From CAYNST01 sp964546435 (GTDB lineage: Bacteria; Pseudomonadota; Gammaproteobacteria; Pseudomonadales; Cellvibrionaceae): a stretch of 64,000 nt of DNA. The stretch covers positions 14,327 through 78,326 of the forward strand of contig CAZJKJ010000009.1 in assembly GCA_964546435.1 (NCBI GenBank), written 5' to 3'. Each line of letters opens with the position of its first letter. Position 1 is the stretch's first letter. The notes under the pieces were generated by a model. That model was not told the DNA's origin and ran no database searches. It worked only from the letters and a program-made list of their open reading frames with translations. Positions 8,370 through 16,783 of this stretch are shown in pieces. Made by a program: the position numbers and the translations under genes.

Positions 8370-9293
8370 TAACCCGTCTCCAACCTAGTATTTATAAAAG
8401 ATCAAAATCAAGAAATTGGTCTATCTGAAATCGCATTGGGCCATCAGCCGCCTTGCGGGCTGGCGACGACGCAGAAAGGCTTACCTCTTCCAGCCTGCAG
8501 CATTGAACAGGGAACTTGAATCCCGATGTATAGGCACGTGGTCGTGCTTTTATGGAATGGCTTGACGACTGCACCGTGATGTCGATCATGACCCCCGCTT
8601 GACGCATGGAACGCCGCCTGGAAATCCGGTTCCAGCCTGGCAAAACGACACGACACGAAAAGTCATGGCAATAGCCCATACCGACTGGTCACATTGCGAC
8701 CAATCTGCACAGTTTGTCGTGTGGGCAAAATTGGGGCGTAAGGAAGCCACAAAAAGTTTAAAAAATCAATGGTCCGTCAAAATAATTCTGGAAAAGGCTC
8801 CAAAGCGTCCGTTTATTCCGAAATATGCAACGCACGTCACAAAAAAATAATCGATATTTCTCAACTACTGGTCGCCATATTGCAGCTTTCGGTGGGAGAG
8901 AGAACACTGACGCCCCTTGCAATCAGGCCCCCGCCGGGCACTACGCCCGCGTCGCGCAAAAGCACTTGCCCCACTTGGCAGGGCCGTGGAAAAACGTTAC
9001 CGAGGCAAATTTGTTCACAGCCTGCTGGCCGCGGGACGCAAATTCCGGATAACCCGCCTTGTAAATCGACCAGCATGGTTTATGTTGAATCAGAAGGTGT
9101 TTCGCCTTTTACAACGCAGGTGGATATAAGGCGCAGTGCGCGTCGGCAGCGGATTTTACCGGAGTACCCGACCGGGCAGAAGCAGTTTAGCGACAGAAAG
9201 TAGGTCCGCTGGCTGCGAACATGCCCGCTCGCAGTATGGCTGGAGGATGTGCCGGAATCGGGCACTCTCGCATATCAACCTTATGAAGATGCA
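8370..9293. other. Long intergenic region upstream of coxB
   Basis: About 920 bp separate coxB from the next divergent gene. Short open frames exist on both strands, but none has recognisable protein character or a convincing ribosome site. TGAT-gtcg-ATCA at 8577-8588 resembles an FNR/Anr half-site pair (eight of ten consensus positions) and lies about 210 bp upstream of coxB. Oxygen control of the oxidase through it would be an inference. A TATAAATACT stretch about 25 bp before coxB on the minus strand may be part of its promoter. Nothing else was recognised. Confidence 0.4.
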
Positions 9294-9971
9294 ATGAATC
9301 ACACCAATACCGACGTCATCCGCAAGACCATCGAGATAGCGCAACGGCTCGAAGCCCAGAATCATGCGCTGGAACGCTATCTCGAAAACGTGGTACCGCG
9401 CCTGCATCAGGCGATTCGCCTGCCGGAACAAGAGCCTGGCAAGGCTCTGCTCTGCTTTGTGGTCCGCTATATCGAACAGGCGCCCGAATTGCTCGACACC
9501 CTGGCGGCGTTGATGCAGGAAGCTTCCATTTACGAAAGCGGCAAGGTATTTACTGAAATTGCGGCGAATTTCTTTCTGCAACCGCCGGAGCTGGTGCGCG
9601 AGCACTCCGGTCTGCATGCCCTGGTGGACAAGGCATATCTGGCCCACCGAATGGTTGAAGAGGTCAACGACCGGTTGATGCTGCTGTGCGATGTGCCCCT
9701 CGCGCCCATCGACATGACGCTGGCGAACGTGATCGTCCATGAACTGCTGGGGGAAGACTTCGCCAATCAGCTCGATCTTGCCGTGCATTACGCAGTGGAA
9801 GCCCTGTTCCAGCCGGAGAACCTGAAAAGTGATCCGGGTCTGGCGCCGTTTCTCGGCAACCAGACCACTCTGCTGTGGCGCAACACTCTGGAAGGCTGGC
9901 CCCGGCTGGCCGAAGACTCGGCCATATCTCTGTTATTGCGGGAGCCGGAGCCCAATCCGGCGGTTCACTGA
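9294..9971 (+). CDS. Conserved hypothetical helical protein
   Basis: No family is recognised. The 225-residue product (from the ATG at 9294) is acidic, apparently all-helical and soluble, with no signal peptide, membrane helix, Cys cluster or catalytic motif. Examples are IEIAQRLEAQNHALERYLENVV and QEASIYESGKVFTEIAANFFLQPPEL. The frame is also open from a GTG at 9249, but the GGAGGA there is too close to that codon, so 9294 is preferred with modest certainty. The 3' end overlaps the convergent yheV gene by 7 bp. Codon pattern and absence of interruptions support a real gene. Confidence 0.7.
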   Translation: MNHTNTDVIRKTIEIAQRLEAQNHALERYLENVVPRLHQAIRLPEQEPGKALLCFVVRYIEQAPELLDTLAALMQEASIYESGKVFTEIAANFFLQPPELVREHSGLHALVDKAYLAHRMVEEVNDRLMLLCDVPLAPIDMTLANVIVHELLGEDFANQLDLAVHYAVEALFQPENLKSDPGLAPFLGNQTTLLWRNTLEGWPRLAEDSAISLLLREPEPNPAVH

Positions 9972-10189
9972 TCCGGATCTTCGATCAGTTTGATGGGCGC
10001 CGGCTCCACCTGTTCGACCCGGGTCGTCAATTCCACTGCGGTACCCTGAAGGCGACGTTCATCGCTGAAGCCGCATTCGACACATTCCCGGAAATCCTTG
10101 CCGTCTCTGGAAAAAACGGTAATCCGGTCCAGCGCCCCGCAACGGGGGCAGACTGCGCCCGCGATGAATCGCTTGCGGGTCTGAGTCAT
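9965..10189 (-). CDS. yheV: YheV family putative zinc-ribbon protein
   Basis: This 74-residue protein has two CxxC knuckles, CPRCGALDRITVF at about residues 14-17 and CVECGFSDE at about 36-39. This is the layout of the YheV/TIGR02443 putative metal-binding family, whose biochemical role is unknown. Its start overlaps the prlC stop as ATGA, as in other gammaproteobacteria where yheV follows prlC, so the two are almost certainly cotranscribed. Confidence 0.88.
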   Translation of the reverse strand: MTQTRKRFIAGAVCPRCGALDRITVFSRDGKDFRECVECGFSDERRLQGTAVELTTRVEQVEPAPIKLIEDPDQ

Positions 10190-12225
10190 GCGCGTATCCC
10201 CGACTGCTTCAGCAGAGCGTCAATTTCCGGTTCACGCCCGCGAAAGTTCCGGAACAGCGTCATCGCATCCTGAGAGCCGCCCGGTTGCAATATCTCGGTG
10301 AGAAAGCGCTGCCCTGTTACCCGGTCAAACACCCCCTGTTCGCGAAAGGCCGAAAATGCATCCGCCGACAGGACTTCCGCCCATTTGTAACTGTAATACC
10401 CCGCTGCATAGCCTCCCGCAAAAATATGGGAAAAGCTGTTCTGAAAGCGATTGAACGACGGCGGTTTGAGGACTGCCACCTGGTCGCGAACCTGATCGAG
10501 CAGACCCTGTACGCCGGCAAACCCGGCCTGGCCGTAGTACAGATGCAGGCGCAGGTCGAAGAGTGCAAATTCCAGCTGGCGCAGCATGGCCAGGGCGGAC
10601 TGGAAATTGCGCGCGGCCACCAGATTGTCGATGGTCGCCGCCGGCAGGGGTTCACCAGTGTCCACGTGCGCACTCAGCTTCTGGAGTATCGCTTTTTCCC
10701 AGCACCAGTTCTCCATGAACTGACTCGGCAATTCCACTGCATCCCAGGCGACGCCATTGATACCACTGACAGAGGCCACATCGACTGCGGTGAGCATGTG
10801 GTGCAGGCCATGTCCGAATTCGTGGAACAGGGTGGTGATTTCCGCATGTGTCAACAACGCCGGCTGGCCGTCGGCCGGCGTGCTGAAGTTGCAGATCAGG
10901 TAAGCCACCGGCAACTGGACTTCTCCGTGCGCCTGGCGGCGCACACGGCAATCCGCCATCCACGCACCGCCGCGCTTGCCTTCTCGTGCGAAAAGATCCA
11001 GATAAAAATGCGCGATCGCCTGTCCATCGCGTTCCACGGCAAAAAACCGCACATCGGGATGCCAGACTTCGGCCGTGCTGACCGGCCGGATTTCCACCTG
11101 AAACAGTTCTCGGGCAACCCAGAACAGGCCTTCCAGCACTCGCGCCAACGGAAAATAGGGGCGCAAGGATTCCTGGGAAACACTGTGGCGGCGCTCTTTG
11201 AGCTTTTCGGAAAAGTAGGGCACATCCCACATCTGTAAGTCGGTGACACCAAACTCTTCACGACACCATTGCCGCAGTTCCTGCACTTCGGCGTCGGCTG
11301 CGGGCCTTGATTCATTCGCGAGCGCCTCCAGGAACTCCAGCACCTGCCCGGGTGAGTCCGCCATTTTGGTGGCCAGTGACAACTCCGCAAAATTATTGAA
11401 ACCGAGCAGCACTGCCAGTTCCGCGCGCAATTGCAGTATCTCTTCGAGCAGGGGCGTGTTGTCCCATTTGCCGGCCGTGGGACCCTGATCAGACGCGCGC
11501 GTCATGAACGCAGTGTACAGTTCCTGGCGCAACTGCCGGTCGTGTGCCTGAGTCATGACGGCGAGATAGACCGGCCCGTCCAGCGTCAGCACCCAGCCAT
11601 CCAGATTCTTGCGCCGCGCCGCCTGCTTTGCCGCTTCGCGGGACGCCTCGGGCAATCCTGCCAGGCGATTCTCGTCCTGAATATGTTTGAACCAGCCCTG
11701 AGTGGCATCGAGTACATTGTTGGAAAACTGATTGGACAATGCCGACAACCGGGTCTGGATTTCGCCATAGCGAGCTTTACGTTCTGGAGGAAGTCCTACG
11801 CCGGAGAGTTTGAAATCGCGAACTGCATGGGTCACGCTCTGGCGCTGCGCCTGGTTCAAGTGTTCAAACTGCGCGGACGCGGCCAGCTCGCTGAAGGCCT
11901 GATACAGCTTTTCATTCTGGCTCATGGCGGTGCCATAGGCGCTGAGAATCGGCAGAGTTTCGTTGAATGCGGCGCGGATGTCGGGATCGTTGGCCACGCT
12001 GTTCAGGTGCCGCACCGCGGACCAGGCGTGGCGCAAACGGTCATCGCGCGCCTCCAGAGGTTCCGCCAGTGTTTCCCACGTAATTTCATTGAGAGTATCC
12101 AGTTGTTTCTCCAGCGCCTGCAGGTTCTCGTCTGTCAGCTGTTTCAATGCCGGAACAATATGCGTGGCCTTGAGGGCGGAAAACGGCGGCAGTCGGTGGG
12201 TCTGCAACAATGGGTTATCGGTCAT
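10186..12225 (-). CDS. prlC: Oligopeptidase A (M3 family zinc metallopeptidase)
   Basis: This cytosolic thimet-type oligopeptidase degrades short peptides, including cleaved signal peptides. The 679 residues match the usual length. The zinc-binding HEFGHGLHH (HExxH) lies near residue 465 and is followed by the third-ligand region SQFMENWCWE. The N-terminal MTDNPLLQTHRLPPFSALKATHIVPAL is typical of OpdA/PrlC. It starts divergently from the gamma carbonic anhydrase gene, with 157 bp between them for both promoters, and overlaps yheV by 4 bp. Confidence 0.97.
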   Translation of the reverse strand: MTDNPLLQTHRLPPFSALKATHIVPALKQLTDENLQALEKQLDTLNEITWETLAEPLEARDDRLRHAWSAVRHLNSVANDPDIRAAFNETLPILSAYGTAMSQNEKLYQAFSELAASAQFEHLNQAQRQSVTHAVRDFKLSGVGLPPERKARYGEIQTRLSALSNQFSNNVLDATQGWFKHIQDENRLAGLPEASREAAKQAARRKNLDGWVLTLDGPVYLAVMTQAHDRQLRQELYTAFMTRASDQGPTAGKWDNTPLLEEILQLRAELAVLLGFNNFAELSLATKMADSPGQVLEFLEALANESRPAADAEVQELRQWCREEFGVTDLQMWDVPYFSEKLKERRHSVSQESLRPYFPLARVLEGLFWVARELFQVEIRPVSTAEVWHPDVRFFAVERDGQAIAHFYLDLFAREGKRGGAWMADCRVRRQAHGEVQLPVAYLICNFSTPADGQPALLTHAEITTLFHEFGHGLHHMLTAVDVASVSGINGVAWDAVELPSQFMENWCWEKAILQKLSAHVDTGEPLPAATIDNLVAARNFQSALAMLRQLEFALFDLRLHLYYGQAGFAGVQGLLDQVRDQVAVLKPPSFNRFQNSFSHIFAGGYAAGYYSYKWAEVLSADAFSAFREQGVFDRVTGQRFLTEILQPGGSQDAMTLFRNFRGREPEIDALLKQSGIRA

Positions 12226-12382
12226 TTCATGTACCTTGATTGGAATGCTTCAATTTTGGACGTGGGCCCGTATCATACGGATTCCACCGACGCTGGGCCA
12301 CACACCAGCCCAGGCACCGGGCCCGGTGGAATCCGGATGGAAATCCAACGTTGTGCAAACGAGTGATTCAGGGGAGACCAAC

Positions 12383-12919
12383 ATGTCCGTACGCAGTTTC
12401 AGGGGCCTTCGACCCCGTCTCGGTGAGAAGGTTTACATAGATCCGGCCGCTACCGTCCTGGGCGATGTGGAACTGGGGGATGATAGCTCTGTCTGGCCGG
12501 CGGCAGTGGTGCGGGGCGACATGCACCGGATTCGAATCGGCGCCCGCACCAGCGTTCAGGACGGCGCGGTTCTCCATATCACCCACGCCAGTGAATTCAA
12601 TCCTGAGGGCTGGCCCCTCATCATCGGCGATGACGTCACCATCGGACACAAAGCCTGTTTGCACGGGTGCACCCTTGGCAGCCGGATTCTGGTCGGTATC
12701 GGGGCCATCATTCTGGATGGAGCGGTCATCGCCGACGAAATCATGCTCGCGGCCGGCACTCTGGTCCCGCCGGGCAAACGGCTGGAATCCGGGTTTCTCT
12801 ACATGGGAAGTCCGTGCCGCCAGGCCCGCCCTCTCACGCCTTCGGAACGTCGCTTTTTTTCCTATTCCGCGCAGAATTATGTGAAATTGAAAAACACCTA
12901 TCTCGGGGATTCCGGTTAA
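12383..12919 (+). CDS. yrdA: Gamma carbonic anhydrase family protein (YrdA-like hexapeptide repeat)
   Basis: This 178-residue left-handed beta-helix protein has hexapeptide repeats through most of its length (VYIDPAATVLGDVELGDDSSVWPAAVVRGD and onward). Candidate metal ligands are the His in HITHAS and the two in TIGHKACLHGC, matching the gamma-class carbonic anhydrase pattern. Many YrdA-type proteins bind zinc but have weak or no measured anhydrase activity, so the catalytic role is uncertain. The start at 12383 is supported by GGGGAG six bases upstream. The frame is open further upstream but would overlap prlC antisense. Confidence 0.92.
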   Translation: MSVRSFRGLRPRLGEKVYIDPAATVLGDVELGDDSSVWPAAVVRGDMHRIRIGARTSVQDGAVLHITHASEFNPEGWPLIIGDDVTIGHKACLHGCTLGSRILVGIGAIILDGAVIADEIMLAAGTLVPPGKRLESGFLYMGSPCRQARPLTPSERRFFSYSAQNYVKLKNTYLGDSG

Positions 12920-13036
12920 AAATCAGCCAATTTAATTTCTGATTCAAACCACTGCGCCTGGGGGAATATCAAGATTTCCCGGTCCACATGCCATTTTGCA
13001 TTCCGACAGATCTCTGCATTGCACATGTTCCTGAAT

Positions 13037-13071
13037 CTCTATAAGATGCATTTCACTTACATCTTATAGAG
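13037..13071 (+). promoter_or_regulatory. Probable NsrR operator upstream of hmp
   Basis: A perfect 12-bp inverted repeat, CTCTATAAGATG and CATCTTATAGAG, flanks an 11-base centre and ends 7 bp before the hmp ATG. Inside it AAGATGCATTT-c-ACTTACATCTT has the 11-1-11 form of the NO-sensing repressor NsrR site, and its left half equals the known NsrR half-site. The site overlaps a plausible -10 (TATAAG) and the ribosome-binding region, so binding should block expression when NO is absent. The nsrR gene is not in the window. Confidence 0.75.
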
Positions 13072-13078
13072 AGATCCC

Positions 13079-14293
13079 ATGAAACCTGAAACCATCGAAA
13101 TTGTAAAAGCGACGGTGCCTGTCCTGCAGGAAAACGGCGAAGCCCTGACCCAGTATTTCTATCGCAGAATGTTTACCCACAACCCGGAAGTCGCCCCGTA
13201 TTTCAATGCGGCCAACCAGGCCAACGGGATCCAGCAGCGCGCGCTGGCCGGTGCTATCTGCGCCTACGCCGCGAACATCGACCGGCTGGATCAGCTGCAA
13301 GGCGCGGTGGAACTCATCGCCCACAAACACACCGCTCTGCAGATCAAACCGGAACACTACCCCATCGTCGGGGAAAACCTGCTCGCCTCGATACGTGAAG
13401 TCCTCGGCGCGGCAGCAACCGATGAAATCATTGATGCCTGGGCGGAAGCCTACGGTGCCCTCGCGGGCATCCTGATCGGGCGAGAGTCGCAGCTTTATCG
13501 TGAAAACGCGGAAAAGCCCGGCGGCTGGGATGGATTCCGGCAGTTTGTGGTCGCTCGCAAAGAGCGCGAAAGTGAATTGATTACTTCGTTTTACCTGCAA
13601 CCGGAAGATGGCGGCGCCCTTCCCGATTTTCTCCCCGGTCAGTACATTACCCTGAGATTGCCCCTGCCCGATGGTACTACCACCATGCGCAATTACAGCC
13701 TGTCCAGCAAACCGGGCGAAGAGTATTTCCGCATCAGTGTGAAGCGGGAATCCAGCGTCGACCCGCTCGGCACGACCCTTCACGGTTATGTGTCCAATCT
13801 GTTGCATCACGACACCAATATCGGCGCAACTCTTGAAGTCGGTCCGCCATGCGGCCAGTTTTATCTGAAAGCGACAGATTCCGCGCGGCCACTTGTTCTG
13901 CTTGCGGGCGGCGTCGGCATTACACCACTGCTGAGCATGGTAGAAACGGCTCTGGAAAAATCACCACAACGCGCAATCACGCTGGCACACGCCTGTCGGG
14001 ATCCCCAGGTTCAGGCGTTTCGCACCCGTCTCGACACCCTCGCAGAAAAACATGCCGCGCTGGAAGTGCATCACCGCTACAGCGATATTGAAGCCGGGTC
14101 AGACAATCACGGTCTGATCGACATTAAATTTTTGCAGTCACTGAACCTGGATGCCGGCTCCGAATTCTACCTCTGCGGACCACCCGTCTTTCTAAGTCTG
14201 CTGTTCAAGAACCTGACGGAAATCGGAATCAGCGAATCGCAAATCAATCTGGAATTTTTCGGCCCGCAACAGGAATTGACGGCGGTTAACTGA
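13079..14293 (+). CDS. hmp: Flavohemoglobin, nitric oxide dioxygenase
   Basis: Hmp oxidises NO to nitrate using O2 and NAD(P)H. The 404 residues contain an N-terminal globin domain (about 1-140) with the proximal His at position 84 in AHKHTALQIKPEHYPIVGENLL. An FAD domain carries MRNYSLSSKPG. A C-terminal NAD domain carries LLAGGVGITPLLSM and ends FFGPQQEL. All key motifs are intact and the length is normal. The gene is monocistronic: a strong hairpin follows it and an NsrR-like operator precedes it, which suggests induction by nitrosative stress. Confidence 0.97.
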   Translation: MKPETIEIVKATVPVLQENGEALTQYFYRRMFTHNPEVAPYFNAANQANGIQQRALAGAICAYAANIDRLDQLQGAVELIAHKHTALQIKPEHYPIVGENLLASIREVLGAAATDEIIDAWAEAYGALAGILIGRESQLYRENAEKPGGWDGFRQFVVARKERESELITSFYLQPEDGGALPDFLPGQYITLRLPLPDGTTTMRNYSLSSKPGEEYFRISVKRESSVDPLGTTLHGYVSNLLHHDTNIGATLEVGPPCGQFYLKATDSARPLVLLAGGVGITPLLSMVETALEKSPQRAITLAHACRDPQVQAFRTRLDTLAEKHAALEVHHRYSDIEAGSDNHGLIDIKFLQSLNLDAGSEFYLCGPPVFLSLLFKNLTEIGISESQINLEFFGPQQELTAVN

Positions 14294-14306
14294 GAAAGAA
14301 AACTTG

Positions 14307-14337
14307 CCGCCGGAGTGTGAGGAAGCGACTCCGGCGG
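14307..14337. terminator. Bidirectional terminator between hmp and aroE
   Basis: A perfect 10-bp stem (CCGCCGGAGT with ACTCCGGCGG) and an 11-base loop lie between the convergent hmp and aroE stop codons. The flanks are A-rich on the left (GAAAGAAAACTT) and moderately T-rich on the right, consistent with termination from both sides. Confidence 0.75.
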
Positions 14338-14343
14338 TTCCCT

Positions 14344-15171
14344 TCAGGATTTCAGCTGTCGCCGTAATTGCGCGATAACCGGTGCAATATCCGGCGTGAC
14401 GCCGCGCCAGAGAAAAAAGGACTCTGCCGCCTGCCCTACCAACATGCCCAGCCCGTCACGGACTTCACTCGCGCCATGGTTTTGCGCCCACTGCAGGAAA
14501 GGCGTCAAGCCGTTCTGGTAAACCATATCGTAGGCACGTGCACCGGAAGAGAAAATGCTCGCCGCAACCTCCGGTACGTCCCCACCCAGACTGGCGGATG
14601 TGCAATTGATTACCAGATCGAAATGACGACCGTCCAGTTCCTCCAGACCCGTTGCCTCTACAATTCCGGAGTCAGAAAATAGTTGGGCGAGAATGCCGGC
14701 CTTTTTTGCAGTCCGGTTGGCAATCACAATCGATTCCGGCCGGCGTGACAATAGCGGCTGCAACACGCCCCGCACAGCCCCACCAGCCCCGATGACAAGC
14801 AACCTCTGACCGGAAATGTCCCAGCCGGCCGCGGTAAAATCCGTGAGCAGGCCAGCGCCATCGGTGTTGTCTCCGAACAGCCCGCCGCCGCTTCCGGGCA
14901 ACAAGGTGTTGACCGCACCCGCGAGCTTCGCCCGGTCCGACGTCGCACTGGCAAGGGCAAAGGCCCTTTCCTTGAATGGCACCGTGATATTGAGACCCTG
15001 ACCACCGTCAGCAAAAAAATGCTGAACATCATCATCAAAGGTTTCGGTTTCACTGAGCATCCGGCTGTATTCAATTGCTTCACCGGTCTGGGCCGCGAAC
15101 AGTGCGTGGATTTCGGGCGACCGCGAATGCTGAATGGGGTTGCCGACAACGGCGTAACGATCCGCTGACAT
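14344..15171 (-). CDS. aroE: Shikimate dehydrogenase
   Basis: AroE reduces 3-dehydroshikimate to shikimate with NADPH in aromatic amino acid synthesis. The 275-residue protein has the substrate-site motif VVGNPIQHSRSP at its N terminus, ITVPFKE with the catalytic Lys, DNTDGAG, and the nucleotide loop IGAGGAVRG. The ATG at 15171 shares one base with the hemF stop (TGATG), so it is preferred over an in-frame TTG nine bases earlier. Its substrate is the same intermediate that AsbF draws off for petrobactin further along the window. Confidence 0.96.
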   Translation of the reverse strand: MSADRYAVVGNPIQHSRSPEIHALFAAQTGEAIEYSRMLSETETFDDDVQHFFADGGQGLNITVPFKERAFALASATSDRAKLAGAVNTLLPGSGGGLFGDNTDGAGLLTDFTAAGWDISGQRLLVIGAGGAVRGVLQPLLSRRPESIVIANRTAKKAGILAQLFSDSGIVEATGLEELDGRHFDLVINCTSASLGGDVPEVAASIFSSGARAYDMVYQNGLTPFLQWAQNHGASEVRDGLGMLVGQAAESFFLWRGVTPDIAPVIAQLRRQLKS

Positions 15172-16079
15172 CAAACCCAATCTCTCGGTGGCAAATAGTC
15201 CGTGTACAGCGTGTGTTCTTCCGAGCAGGGGTCGGGGTGCCAGTCATAATCCCAGCGGACCAGTGGCGGCAGTGACATCAGGATGGATTCGGTGCGTCCG
15301 CCCGTTTGCAAACCAAACAGCGTACCGCGGTCATACACCAGATTGAATTCAACATAGCGGCCGCGGCGATACAGCTGAAAGCGCCGCTCGCGTTCACCAT
15401 ACTCAGTATTTTTGCGCCGGTTGACGACGGGCACATAGGCATTGAGGTAGCTGTCACCGACGGATTTCATGAAATCAAAACTGCGCTCGAATCCCGGCTC
15501 GTTCAAGTCATCAAAAAACAGTCCACCCACCCCGCGAGCCTCGTTGCGATGCTTGAGGTAGAAATATTCATCGCACCAGTTTTTGTATCTCGCGTAAGTG
15601 CCCTCACCGAAGGGCTTACAAGCTTCTTTCGCGGTCCTGTGCCAATGCACGCAATCATCCTCGAAACCGTAATACGGCGTCAGGTCATAGCCGCCACCGA
15701 ACCACCAGACCGGGTCTGCCCCCTCCTTTTCTGCAATGAAAAACCGGACATTCGCATGACTGGTGGGTACATAGGGATTACGCGGATGCATCACCAGGGA
15801 CACACCCATTGCCTCAAACCGGCGACCGGCCAGTTCCGGGCGGTGCGCCGTCGCCGACGCAGGCATTTGCTGGCCCGATACGTGAGAAAAATTGACGCCA
15901 CCTTTTTCGAACACGGCGCCGTCGGTGAGAACTCTGGAGCGCCCGCCGCCGCCTTCGGGGCGCTCCCAGGCATCTTCCACAAAACCTTTCTCGCCATCGG
16001 CCTCGGTGAGGGCATGGCAAATCCGCTCTTGCAGTTCCATCAAGTAATTAATGACTGCTTGTTTGTCCGGAATACTCAT
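15171..16079 (-). CDS. hemF: Oxygen-dependent coproporphyrinogen III oxidase
   Basis: HemF decarboxylates coproporphyrinogen III to protoporphyrinogen IX using O2, a late heme step that suits an aerobic organism. The 302-residue protein contains family signatures HPRNPYVPTSHANVRFF, WWFGGGYDLTPYYGFEDD, HWH, CDEYFYLKHRNEARGVGGLFFDDLN and GRYVEFNLVYDRGTLFGLQTGGRTESILMSLPP. The frame is open far upstream, but those residues overlap tsaC and lack family character, so the ATG at 16079 is used. It lies between tsaC and aroE, as in Pseudomonas. Confidence 0.97.
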   Translation of the reverse strand: MSIPDKQAVINYLMELQERICHALTEADGEKGFVEDAWERPEGGGGRSRVLTDGAVFEKGGVNFSHVSGQQMPASATAHRPELAGRRFEAMGVSLVMHPRNPYVPTSHANVRFFIAEKEGADPVWWFGGGYDLTPYYGFEDDCVHWHRTAKEACKPFGEGTYARYKNWCDEYFYLKHRNEARGVGGLFFDDLNEPGFERSFDFMKSVGDSYLNAYVPVVNRRKNTEYGERERRFQLYRRGRYVEFNLVYDRGTLFGLQTGGRTESILMSLPPLVRWDYDWHPDPCSEEHTLYTDYLPPRDWV

Positions 16080-16117
16080 GGTGAGTCCGCTCTCGCTGGT
16101 TGAGGGCAGGCCTTCGA

Positions 16118-16678
16118 TCAGGCCCGTATGACTGCGCCGGTTGATAAATCCCTGATCTGACTGGGGCGGGCACTGGCACCGACCCGGCCGGGAACATAAA
16201 AGACGCTTTCCCCGAAATACCGGCGCGCCTGAAATCCGAAGCGCGCTGGCCGGGCGCCCTGGGGGTTGGCCGAGGTGGAAACCAGAGGGCCTCCAAAGCC
16301 GCGACACAAAGCCTGGACTGTCGGGTGATTACTTACTCGCAATGCTACGGTGTTGTGTTCTCCGCTGATCCAGTCGGGCAACCGGTTCCGGTGGGGAACC
16401 AGCCAGGTCGTTGGCCCCGGCCAGCTGGCGCGCAGTGGCCCACACACCTGCGGATCGAGATCCTCCAGAAGGAAATCAAACTGGTTGATATCGGCCGCAA
16501 CCAATATCAGGCCCTTTTTCGGCGACCGGCTTTTCAGCTGGAGAATGCGCGCCACACCGTGCTGATTATCATACGCGCAGCCGAGACCCCATACCGCTTC
16601 CGTCGGATACGCAATGACGCCCCCCGCACGTAAAACGCTAATAGCCTGCCGTAATCGGGGCCGCCCACAATCCATCAT
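16118..16678 (-). CDS. tsaC: Threonylcarbamoyl-AMP synthase (Sua5/YrdC family)
   Basis: TsaC makes threonylcarbamoyl-adenylate from threonine, bicarbonate and ATP for the universal t6A37 tRNA modification. The 186-residue length is that of the short TsaC type without the Sua5 C-terminal domain. Visible motifs are AYPTEAVWGLGCAYDN, KSRSPKKGLILVA (the Lys/Arg nucleotide site), WPGPTTWLVP and STSANPQGARPA. Two adjacent ATG codons (16678 and 16675) are possible starts. The tsaC-hemF-aroE arrangement on the minus strand downstream of dprA is common in gammaproteobacteria. Confidence 0.95.
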   Translation of the reverse strand: MMDCGRPRLRQAISVLRAGGVIAYPTEAVWGLGCAYDNQHGVARILQLKSRSPKKGLILVAADINQFDFLLEDLDPQVCGPLRASWPGPTTWLVPHRNRLPDWISGEHNTVALRVSNHPTVQALCRGFGGPLVSTSANPQGARPARFGFQARRYFGESVFYVPGRVGASARPSQIRDLSTGAVIRA

Positions 16679-16783
16679 CGCCGCTTCTCAAAAAGCGCAC
16701 AAAGTTACCTCAGTTGCCCGCAGTCGACAAGGGTAGTCTGCCGCGCCGAAACTATCGGGCAGGCGCGCTTCGCCAGTGCCCAG

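Noticed and set aside
9156..9788. A 210-codon minus-strand frame opposite the hypothetical protein at 9294
   Set aside because: The plus-strand frame has better coding character and a plausible helical protein. The reverse frame is a shadow. Some doubt remains because neither is a recognised family.
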